From: Archegozetes longisetosus
Lineage: Eukaryota; Arthropoda; Arachnida; Sarcoptiformes; Trhypochthoniidae
DNA length: 64,000 nt
NCBI GenBank assembly: GCA_018873245.2
Contig: JAEMBT020000004.1
Span: 2,032,573 to 2,096,572, forward strand
Reading direction: 5' to 3'
The position numbers and the translations under genes are program-made. The notes under the pieces are model-generated. The model saw only the letters and a program-made list of their open reading frames with translations. It was not told the DNA's origin and did no database searches. Shown here piece by piece: positions 54,443 to 62,557 of the stretch. Position 1 is the stretch's first letter. Every line of letters begins with the position of its first letter.

Positions 54443-55008
54443 TGGCCCAGTGGTTAATGTATATGACCATTGGGCATTCCACTGAGGTGTGATCTACAAG
54501 TAAGAGTGATCTACAACTAGAACTTGTCTCACTGAAACTAAGTCATAGGGCAATTTCTCTATTAATAAAAACTTTTGAAAATGACCATTTGCAATATACA
54601 CGTGTAGTTCAATATTATAACTGATTTGGTTTTGCACTTTTGTAAGCTTTCTAGAAATTAGTAATAACACGTGTAAAACAGTATGAATAGTCCTGTAAAC
54701 TGAACGATATATCTCAGTCCGATAATTGCTTTGGCTACTCACAATAAACTCAACCTCACGCTCAATCAACTCAAAACAGGATCTATTTATATCTCTTTTA
54801 CGTGATATTCAATCTGTATTTATTTAATTTTTAAAAAATTTTTAATTGTTTTATATTAGTTTTTAATATTAGTTTTTAATATTAGTTTTTTAAATAAAAT
54901 ATTTTATTTATAGAAGTGTGTAGATCACACCTCAGTGTATAGAAGTGGTCCGTAGATCACACCTCAGTGTATAGAAGTGGTCCGTAGATCACACCTCAGT
55001 GGAATGCC
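54443..55008. mobile_element. SINE-like or inverted-repeat element with internal tandem repeat
   Basis: The left part contains TGGCCCAGTGG (54443-54453), an exact fit to a tRNA A box, followed by GTGGTTAATG-like tRNA sequence and a weak B-box-like GGTGTGATCTA about 33 bp on. From 54472 the segment GGCATTCCACTGAGGTGTGA is the inverse of the right end (to 55008). This suggests either a SINE insertion inside a small inverted-repeat element or two opposed SINE copies. The right end is a tandem array (54909-55001). Confidence 0.4.
54909..55001. repeat. Three-copy ~32-bp tandem repeat
   Basis: Units 54909-54937, 54938-54969 and 54970-55001; the second and third are identical and the first lacks three bases. 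Each unit contains GTAGATCACACCTCAGTG. Confidence 0.9.
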
Positions 55009-55891
55009 GACCATTGATAGACCATGAATAGGGTCTGGTTCGCGTATACTATTATATTAAATTTTTTCCCTCAAACAATTTATTACTCACAAAATATATA
55101 TTAAGTCGAAAAAATACTTAAATTTTTAGGAATAAATAATCATTTTTGAAGCATAAAATTTGAAACTCATAGATAATAATCTAAATAATAATCAAATATT
55201 CAGAAAATCTACACATAATTGAAACTATGAAAGCTATTAACAAAAATGTGTATTGATTTGAAAGCGAAAGTCATGTTTGGCAACTTTGAAAACTCAAAAT
55301 TAGATGACAAATAAAATTCTATTCTCTCCATTATTTTGTTTAATGCCTTTCATTTCAGTTTTTATTTGCAATCATTCATTCACATTATGTATCGGATTAA
55401 CCCTATTCGTACTTACAATGACACCTAAAAGTCTGAGTTTAAGTCTCTTGAGGCTAAACTCTATTTTAATTTTTTTATATTATATGGGACTGCAAGCGAA
55501 TTCTTAATTCAAATTTACTAAATATACAGCACTTTATAATAGTCTGATTCTAGTAAGTTAGCACAATTACAGCAGTTTAACTTGTTTAGATTATGTTATG
55601 TTTAGAGTGTATGGCAATTTTGGGACTACCCCAATTTAATCAATAGTCCCAAGTTTTGTCGCAGTACTTCAAGATCATAGGAAGTAGTTTTGAGTTCATA
55701 TATTAATTTAAATACTCTATAAATTGCCGAACTGTGCCTTTGTCCCAATATATCAAAAATTTGTCCCAAAAATACCTGATTTAAGTTAAGCAAATATCTA
55801 CAGGCAAAGATTCTTGCGTTAGAGCGCTCCACAAAACTCCGTTATATCCTATCTCCATATACGCCATATTAGTAGTATACATACGGGGGTT

Positions 55892-56460
55892 CTAGGACAA
55901 TACGAGCTCGTATCTCCACCCCACCCCCAAAATTCCACTAAAATCATCATAAATTGCCCATTTATACAACCAAAACTTAGGAATTAAGCCACTCAAACCT
56001 ACTTAAAATGAGTGCTAAAACCAATATGAGCTCGTACTGCCTCCAAAATTTGAGGCTAAAACTCTCGTTTTTTATAAAATATAAGATAAAAACCTTAAAA
56101 ATCACCTAAAATCAAGCTAAAAAAGCTAGGACAGACCGACTCGTCCCTCTCAAAAATGAACTTTTCTTATTGTTTTGTAATTTAATATGAAATTTAAGCT
56201 AATAACTTAGGAAAATAAAGCAAAAAAAGCTAAGACAGTATGCCTCGTACCTGCTCGTGCTTCATAAAAACTTAACTTTTAGATGTAAATTACACAATTT
56301 ATGCTAAAATACTGCATATAAACACATAAAACATATTTTACTGTTTTGGTTCTTAGACACTGTGAGTGCGTACTCTATAAAACTCATAAAATATAATAGT
56401 TTTCATCAAATAAAGTAGAAAATCTGAAGTCTAATACAGTGTATATGTATTACTTTCACA
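55892..56460. repeat. Degenerate ~115-bp periodic repeat with a conserved core
   Basis: Five units start at about 55892, 56015, 56126, 56230 and 56352 (spacing 104-123 bp). Each has a core resembling CTARGACARTRYGAGCTCGT (for example CTAGGACAATACGAGCTCGT and CTAAGACAGTATGCCTCGT) followed by A-rich sequence. Similarity outside the core is weak. It reads as an old tandem repeat or a spaced binding-site array; no ORF is involved. Confidence 0.5.
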
Positions 56461-57855
56461 TACATACAGTGTAAAACTTTATCTCTTCAACTTATACATA
56501 TAAATGGTACTCTTCGATACTTAATTTTTATGCTATTATTGTACCTTGAAATGTAACTTAAAATATTATTTGCTTTGCGTCAATTAATCATATAATAGTT
56601 AATAATTTACTGTGTTTATTAATATTTTATGATGTTTAAGTAAAACTTGTTTTCTTATTTATTAAGTTTGATAATTTGAAAATCATGTAAAGATATTTAT
56701 GGTTTTAGTATTTTCTCAAATTTGTATTTGTATTTGAAAAACTAATACAGAAACTTTTACTTTGAGAAAAGTTGAGTTCATTTAGTAGAGCTTATTTCAA
56801 CCATTGTTTGTGGAAGCGCATAACTAAATATTTATTTAGTTATACTTCTCATTTTTTCTTAAAACTATAAAACTTAACATTTAATAATTATTTCAATAAT
56901 TTCTTAGTGTTTTTAATAGTATTTTAGTGGGAAATACCTACATGATCTTATTGAGGACGTGGTGAGAGTTTAGCTGAGGGTAGGAGGGGTCCAGTCTCGC
57001 CACTTGGACATTTGGTCGAACTTGAAAATCGAGATATGGAACGAATTGTAATATGAGAATAATCTTATTCTAGTGCTGATTCAGGCTTTTATATATAACA
57101 GTTGGATAAGAATGATAAATTTATTATCCTAACTTATAGCGCATGCCGACCTTTTGATTAGGCTCATATTAGGTGTTGAAACATTCTTATCTATGTCCTG
57201 GAGTTTTTTATGAGAGTGATCCTGATAATCTTAATTTTGTTTTAATTGCTAAACCGACAATTACCTTACAATAAGTGCATTGGTGATAGAGAACGTGTCC
57301 GCTTTGTGTTTCTCATTAGCGATTCTTTGTAATCCTGATAATAATTATAATAATAGACTGTCACATCGGACAGTCTATTCTGAGTATATTTGCATAGGAC
57401 GAGATGTTTAGTTGGCCATTTCATCTGCAATAATCAATTCCCAATTAGATATTTGCATTATTTGCATTTGCAAACATTTCCATATAAAACAAGTATTAAC
57501 ATTCACTACAGCATTAAAGTGAAACGCAGTAAGATTACACCTATGCAAAACTTACCAAAAGAATATTAATTATTTTGTATTCACAGATATATATATATAT
57601 TAGTTTCAAATTTTAAAGCGCGTTTTACTGAATTATAAATATTATTAAAAATTAATAGGAAATAAGATGAGAGTAACTATCTTTATTAACGAAAACTGCT
57701 GCCTCATCGTCTCCTCGAGCCCAAAGCCCATATCCATGTTTAACATTTGATTGACATAATCATGAATCAGATTTTCCGGGTATACCGAAAAGTACCTCAA
57801 TTGCTCGAATTTAATAATTTACCCAATTATTTCCATTTTATATAACTATAGACTA
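56461..57855. other. AT-rich stretch left of the virus-like cluster
   Basis: No supported gene. A GC-richer patch lies at 56950-57020. A perfect 11-bp stem hairpin lies at 57352-57379. On the minus strand 57835-57655 is open in one frame (FEQLRYFSVYPENLIHDYVN), unrecognised and without a start. The left boundary of the virus-like element should fall somewhere here but I cannot see its terminal repeat. Confidence 0.35.
57352..57379. repeat. Perfect 11-bp stem hairpin
   Basis: AATAGACTGTC and its exact complement flank the 6-nt loop ACATCG. Function unknown. Confidence 0.7.
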
Positions 57856-58528
57856 CTACTTTAGTAATTTTTTATTGTTAGGTTTTTGTACACAATGATT
57901 TCCATCATTAGATGCTTTTACATAAGCTCTACTGACTTTATTTTTATAATCATCAGAAATGGAAATTCGTTTAAATTTTTCATCTAACTCTTCTTCCTCT
58001 ATATCAATTTCATTCATTAATTCAACACATTCATGTGGTTTAAGGGTTTTAGTATCTTTCAAAGTTAAAGATAGTGATATTGCTGGAACATCAACTTTTG
58101 CTTCTTTTTGTTTTTCATTATATTTCTTTGCAAGAGCATTATGTTCATCGCGTTCTTTTTGATATGCTTCTTGTAATTTATCTGTAATCTCTTTATATTT
58201 TTTATTCTTTTGCATTGAATTACTTAACATTATACTCTTACAATCTGATTCACACATTTTGGAAAACAATAGAATGAATAATGTACGAAATTGATTTTTC
58301 TGTTCAACAGATGCATCTAAAGTCTCTATTTTTTTCATGTAATTCATTCATAATATCAATATATTGTTTTGCAGTTTTAGAGGTAAATTTATTATTATTG
58401 AATGCTAAAATATTATCTAGATTAACTTTAGATAGATCATGAATACTTTGAATAGTATCATGTAGAGTGGATAATGTCAAGGTTGAGGAGCTTGTATATT
58501 TTGACTGAGGAACACTTGCGTGACTCAT
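57856..58528 (-). pseudogene. Coiled-coil protein of the virus-like element, one frameshift
   Basis: From the ATG at 58528 a frame runs to about 58315 (MSHASVPQSKYTSSSTLTLS, then NNNKFTSKTAKQYIDIMNE). A second frame continues from there to 57856 with a predicted coiled coil (ITDKLQEAYQKERDEHNALA) and an acidic stretch EIDIEEEELDEKF. The switch coincides with a run of seven A, consistent with a single inserted base; reading it as one ~220-residue protein is inference. A canonical -1 slippage does not work because the -1 frame stops at once. No known domain is recognised. It is divergently transcribed from the HTH-like ORF on its right. If the indel is an assembly error the gene would be intact. 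Confidence 0.5.
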
Positions 58529-58575
58529 TTATATAGTAAATAATTTTTATCGAAATATTGAAATATTGGTATTTA

Positions 58576-58705
58576 GAAAGGAAGTAAGGTATGGTAATAC
58601 ATAAGTAAAGTAAGGATTTAAGGTATGATACAGTAAAGAAGTATGGTATAGTAATAAAGTAAGGTGTTGTATAGTAAGGGAGTGAGGTATGGAATAGTAA
58701 GGAAA
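58576..58705. repeat. Iteron-like degenerate direct repeats between divergent ORFs
   Basis: About five copies of a purine-rich ~20-bp unit close to AGTAAGGTATGGTATAGTAA occur in the gap between the minus-strand coiled-coil ORF (start 58528) and the plus-strand HTH-like ORF (start 58721). The position suits a shared promoter/operator or a replication-initiation site, but neither is shown. Confidence 0.55.
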
Positions 58706-58720
58706 AAAATAATTATATAA

Positions 58721-59013
58721 ATGAGTAAGGAGAATGAAGAGAAGTATTCAATAGATGAGTTTATCATGCTGTTGAAAGAATATGATTTTAAAAATAATAG
58801 CATAAGAAAGTTTGCTAATAACTATAAAATATTCGAAAAAACTGTTGCGAAATATTAAAAAAAAATAATATTGAATATAATACAAGAACATCAATAATAA
58901 ATAGAAATCGTGATGTTAATGGTAGATATTGCTTAAATATTAAGAAGGACTTTGTTAAGAAACCAGAAATAAAGGTAAATCATAGAGTAATAATTAATGA
59001 TAAATCCTCCTAA
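58721..59013 (+). pseudogene. Small HTH-like protein of the virus-like element, one frameshift
   Basis: ATG at 58721. The first 45 codons include SIRKFANNYKIFEKTVAKY, which has the spacing of a helix-turn-helix (S-x-R-x-x-A-x-x-Y...T-V-x-x-Y), then TAA at 58856. Translation continues in another frame from just before a run of nine A (NIEYNTRTSIINRNRDVNG...) to TAA at 59013. A one-base indel in the A-run is the simplest explanation. Small HTH proteins are common in large DNA viruses and Polinton-like elements, but the family is not identified. Confidence 0.4.
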
Positions 59014-59128
59014 AGTCAACCCAACTTAGTGAAACCTTTAAAATGCAAAAACCCTCCAGGGAACGGACAGTTCTTACCCATATGTATATTAAGTAACTTA
59101 ACTAATAAAGTACTTAGAACTTATACTC

Positions 59129-59350
59129 TGTGAGGAGACATTCATTTTATATTGCAATACTTATAATATAATATTGTAGCGCTATTGCGATTTATATTGC
59201 CAAACGCAAGCGGTATTCCGTCTGTAAACGTTTGGTTATAACAATCGGGAGCACTTCTCGTGAGAGGAGCAAATGCCAAAAGGCGACTGGGCTGAAAGTG
59301 TTTGGAGACACTTCTTATATGCAGTTTTTAGAGCTGCATACATTCAGTGT
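59129..59350 (+). ncRNA. Chain of hairpins, possible structured RNA or LTR fragment
   Basis: A GC-richer segment with successive stems: CCAAACG/CGTTTGG (59200-59235), GCACTTCTC/GAGAGGAGC (59252-59270), GCC/GGC near 59275-59284, AAGTGT/ACACTT (59295-59312) and TATGCAG/CTGCATA (59318-59340). It follows a TATAATATAATA string (about 59162-59173) and precedes TTCAGTCCAGTTCAG. It matches no ncRNA I recognise (not tRNA, U1, U2, U4, U6, hammerhead). A solo LTR is an alternative; clean TG...CA ends with a target duplication were not found. Confidence 0.3.
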
Positions 59351-59929
59351 CAACAAAGTTCAGTCCAGTTCAGATAGTGAATGTCGCTGCAATGAGTGAG
59401 TAGCAACTACAAGGAAAACTCATTACAACGAACACCAACTCTCTGCTCAACAATATTTTGGATTTAGAGAATACAAAAGAAATATAGTTATAATAATGAA
59501 GAAGATCATATAAGATGGGAAATAGCTACAAATAAATTAAAAATACTAATTTTGTAAAAGAGGTCATGAATATGTTCATACTTCTAGACCACTTAGAGAA
59601 TTAGTATTGAAACATGGAATCAAGTAGAGATACTTGCGTAAGGACACCCATGTAATGTTCATGAGCTAAGGTTGTATATCTATTATCTAAAATCAAAATT
59701 ACTTTTCTTTGTTCTATTATATAGTTGTTTAACTTTTCTGTTTTTATTAGATTAAAATTAGCGTAAACATAGTCATTTACTAAGGAGCATTAGTTTGCAT
59801 ATATCTATTTCACTATCAAGGTCCTTTTTATACAATAATATATGATGCCTATTATGTGACTAGGAACACCTTTTCTTATTTTTTATGGCTTTATAATTAA
59901 CTATTGAGAATTATTATTACTCGATGAAA

Positions 59930-60000
59930 GTGTAATCCATGAGAAAATGGCATATTTTGAGTGCAATCCATGATAAAATAAATAATTCTGTATAAATAAA
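59930..60000 (+). promoter_or_regulatory. Candidate promoter of the PKD-module gene
   Basis: Two direct repeats of GTGYAATCCATGAKAAAAT (59930-59948 and 59961-59979) are followed by TATAAATAAA at 59991-60000, 91 bp before the start codon. The arrangement looks like paired upstream sites plus a TATA box; the binding factor is unknown. Confidence 0.45.
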
Positions 60001-60090
60001 ACCAGAATTAATCAAATAATATTAATTGCATTAAATCTAAAAAAATAAGTTTAATTTTTTTAAGTAAAAGAAATAATTTTTTATTAAAAC

Positions 60091-61563
60091 ATGTCTATTT
60101 TAAAATTACTAATAAATCTACTTTTTATTAAATTAACATTTAGCGAGACATTGGTATTATTCGATAGTGATATCGGAGATTACATTGGACTCGGAGTTAA
60201 CGTCACATTCATTTCTAACATTACTGTGCAAAATGTAAGAAATAACGAAATAAATATCAGTATTAGACCCAATACAACGTGGTTTGACCTCTCATTCGCA
60301 ATGCCAAACAATGTAAAAAACTTTTCTGTCGGAAATTATGGAAATGCTGAACGAACACCGTTTCGGTCACCATTACGTCCTGGCATTGATATTAGTGGTG
60401 ATGGAAGAGGTTGTAATGAAATTAAAGGATGGTTTCGTGTTTTAGAAGCTGACTTTAGTGAAGGAAATAACAGAATAGCAATTAATTTTAAGCAAAACTG
60501 TGAGGAAGGATCAAAAGCATTGTATGGAGTGGTGAGGATTAACAGTACAATTCCTGTTAATATCTACTCACCAGTCGCTATCGCGGGATCAAACTTGGAA
60601 GTGATCGAAGGAGAGACAGTGACACTTAACGGCGAACAGTCGTTCATACGCGATAATACTTCTCTTTATTATCTATGGTCCCAACTGTCGGGACCGCCAG
60701 TTGAGATCAGAAATGCCACTGCAGTTAAAGCCTCTTTTATTGCACCAAAAGGTATACGATTGGGAGGTGAAGTATTAGAATTTCGTTTATTGGTAGTGTC
60801 AGAGAATGATGATTATTCTAAAGATAAAATCAATGTAAAAGTGCACAGTAAAAGTGATGCGCAAAACTACATTGAATTTCTAAGCGATTCTGGGGATTAT
60901 ATTGGCGGTGGAAGAAGATATCACTTTGACAAATCGGACACATCTATCAGTTTGGGTGGAAATAGTAAGTCCGGCGTCAGTTTTAGTCTGAAGAATTCTG
61001 ATTGGTGGAGCATAGATATGGCTTCTCCCTCTGGCAGTAGATTTAATTTGGGTGAATATACTGATGCAGAGCGTTATCCCTTTCAGTCCTCCGGTAGACC
61101 AGGTCTTAGCGTTTCAGGTGCAGGTCGTGGTTGTAATACATTGAAGGGTAGCTTTAATGTCACTCAATTGATAGCGGCCTCGACTGGACAAATCGTTAGA
61201 TTTGGTGCCACTTTTGAACAGCACTGTGAGGGTTCAACACCTGCTCTTCGCGGTACCATTCGTTACAACTATATTGATCCTCGTGTTCCACAAGCAGTTG
61301 CAGGTCCTCTACAATTCGTCACATCTGGACAAACAGTTGTTCTCGATGGCAATGGTTCTTCACAGCCTGACCTTTCATTTCATTGGTCACAGATATCGGG
61401 AAGAAATGTTACACTCGATAACACTAATGTATCGAAACCGAAATTTGTAGCGCCATTAGTATCCAGTAATGAGAATCTAGTTTTCCAGTTATTGGTAACG
61501 AATAACGAAGGTTTCAGTTCCAGTGCTATCACTTCTGTTATTGTGAATCCGGAATTTGTTTAA
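60091..61563 (+). CDS. Secreted two-module PKD-domain protein of bacterial type
   Basis: An intact single-exon gene of 490 codons. Residues 1-18 are a signal peptide (MSILKLLINLLFIKLTFS). The mature part is two copies of one 240-residue module. Domain A (about 20-150 and 260-392) has a GDYIG start, a WW/TWF segment, NAERTPF or DAERYPF, GDGRGCN or GAGRGCN, and a final NCEEG or HCEG followed by AL-G-VR. A PKD/Ig-like beta domain follows (about 161-252 and 401-490) with AGSNLEVIEGETVTLNGEQS and YLWSQLSGPP, or SFHWSQISG. The paired cysteines C108/C137 and C348/C379 recur exactly 240 residues apart. The A-plus-PKD pairing resembles extracellular proteins of proteobacteria and myxobacteria, where such domains are adhesive or carbohydrate-related; the function here is unknown. 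G+C is higher than in flanking DNA, and a eukaryotic TATA box and poly(A) signal flank the gene. It lies among genes of a virus-like element, so lateral gain directly from bacteria or as viral cargo are both possible. Confidence 0.85.
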   Translation: MSILKLLINLLFIKLTFSETLVLFDSDIGDYIGLGVNVTFISNITVQNVRNNEINISIRPNTTWFDLSFAMPNNVKNFSVGNYGNAERTPFRSPLRPGIDISGDGRGCNEIKGWFRVLEADFSEGNNRIAINFKQNCEEGSKALYGVVRINSTIPVNIYSPVAIAGSNLEVIEGETVTLNGEQSFIRDNTSLYYLWSQLSGPPVEIRNATAVKASFIAPKGIRLGGEVLEFRLLVVSENDDYSKDKINVKVHSKSDAQNYIEFLSDSGDYIGGGRRYHFDKSDTSISLGGNSKSGVSFSLKNSDWWSIDMASPSGSRFNLGEYTDAERYPFQSSGRPGLSVSGAGRGCNTLKGSFNVTQLIAASTGQIVRFGATFEQHCEGSTPALRGTIRYNYIDPRVPQAVAGPLQFVTSGQTVVLDGNGSSQPDLSFHWSQISGRNVTLDNTNVSKPKFVAPLVSSNENLVFQLLVTNNEGFSSSAITSVIVNPEFV

Positions 61564-61701
61564 TATTCGAATAATTATTTTTATTGTGATGTGTATATCA
61601 CATCTCAATCACTGGTTATTTTATAATTGAAATGTAATAATTAGCATTATTGTAGTTGCATTATATTATATTAGCATTATATTAAACATAACTACTGTTT
61701 T

Positions 61702-61730
61702 ACACTACACTACAATACAATACAATACAA
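61702..61730. repeat. TACA(A)n short tandem repeat
   Basis: TACAC/TACAA pentamers repeated about six times in the 3' flank of the PKD-module gene. Confidence 0.8.
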
Positions 61731-61734
61731 TCAT

Positions 61735-61740
61735 AATAAA
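61735..61740 (+). terminator. AATAAA poly(A) signal of the PKD-module gene
   Basis: AATAAA 172 bp after the stop codon and the first canonical signal downstream. Confidence 0.5.
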
Positions 61741-61902
61741 GGTATTTCTACATATCAAATTACATAAAAAGTAATAGACTAATAGTAGTAGTTGATACAC
61801 ACACCCAATAATAATTAAAAATGTAATAATAATAATTAATAAAAAATTAGAAAATAAAATTAGTTTTTTGTGTTGTCAGTACCGACTATATATATATACA
61901 TA

Positions 61903-62166
61903 TTACTGCATATACATCAGTATTGAGTCTAAGCCTGGCTTCAGACCGTGCATAGGTATCCTAAACTTATCCGACATAGTGGCCACCTGTGCCCAAAGCT
62001 TCTTAGGCCCATAGGCTACGACAATTGTATATATTAAATCAAAGATAATTATTTTAGGTCTTTTCGTTATAGTTAGACAGATAGTTAAAGATCTTATCAC
62101 TGATAATTTATCAATAACTTTCTCATTAATGTTATGCATGTATAAAAAAATAAAAAGCGGATTCAT
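61903..62166 (-). pseudogene. Possible HAD/MDP1-like phosphatase fragment
   Basis: 87 codons from an ATG at 62166. The segment RPKIIIFDLIYT followed by YGPKKLW resembles the start of magnesium-dependent phosphatase MDP1 (FDLDYTLWP), and the end GLKPGLDSILMYMQ resembles its next conserved stretch. The second aspartate of the HAD motif DxDxT is replaced by Ile, so an active enzyme is unlikely. It may be a chance open frame. Low confidence. Confidence 0.25.
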
Positions 62167-62206
62167 AAGAATCTTTAGAAGACTCCTTAAGACTCTTTCA
62201 AAGAGT

Positions 62207-62470
62207 TTAAGTTGAGACTGCTAGTCCTTGTGTCTTAGAATATATTAAATATTTTTCATGATTAGATTTTAGATGTTTTTGTAGATATTTTTCACTCACC
62301 ATTCTCCCACATTCGCACTTTACAGGTTTATTATATTTCATATAATATTCTTTCTGGCAATAATTACACACCCAAAATAATCCATCTACTCCATACTTAT
62401 TCTTACAATAATCAGTTAACAATCTAACTTTTTTACATTTAACACACTTTTTGGTTGGTAAAAACTTCAT
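62207..62470 (-). CDS. Small zinc-ribbon protein of the virus-like element
   Basis: 87 residues from the ATG at 62470 (MKFLPTKKCVKCKK). Cys9, Cys12, Cys35 and Cys38 form a zinc ribbon of the CVKCK...VCNYC kind often seen in phage and large-DNA-virus accessory proteins. A second site uses Cys52, Cys54, His66 and His71. No stop or frameshift is seen. It starts 87 bp from, and is divergent to, the polymerase reading frame, so they probably share a promoter region. The role is unknown; DNA binding or a nuclease accessory role is plausible. Confidence 0.6.
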   Translation of the reverse strand: MKFLPTKKCVKCKKVRLLTDYCKNKYGVDGLFWVCNYCQKEYYMKYNKPVKCECGRMVSEKYLQKHLKSNHEKYLIYSKTQGLAVST

Positions 62471-62557
62471 TTATAAGAGATTAATTTTTAGAGTAAATTA
62501 AAATTAATGTGAAACTTGAAAATTAATATAAAACTTAATAAATTTAAAACTATATAA

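Noticed and set aside
54494..54769. 91-codon frame inside the SINE-like element
   Set aside because: Starts with TTG and lies within a repeat; no transposase or RT motif is visible.
55304..55507. 67-codon hydrophobic ORF with ATG
   Set aside because: Leu/Phe-rich composition expected by chance in AT-rich DNA; no family, splice or promoter support.
61202..61450. Second plus-strand frame in the PKD-module gene
   Set aside because: Shadow of the 490-codon gene, whose repeat structure fixes the true frame.
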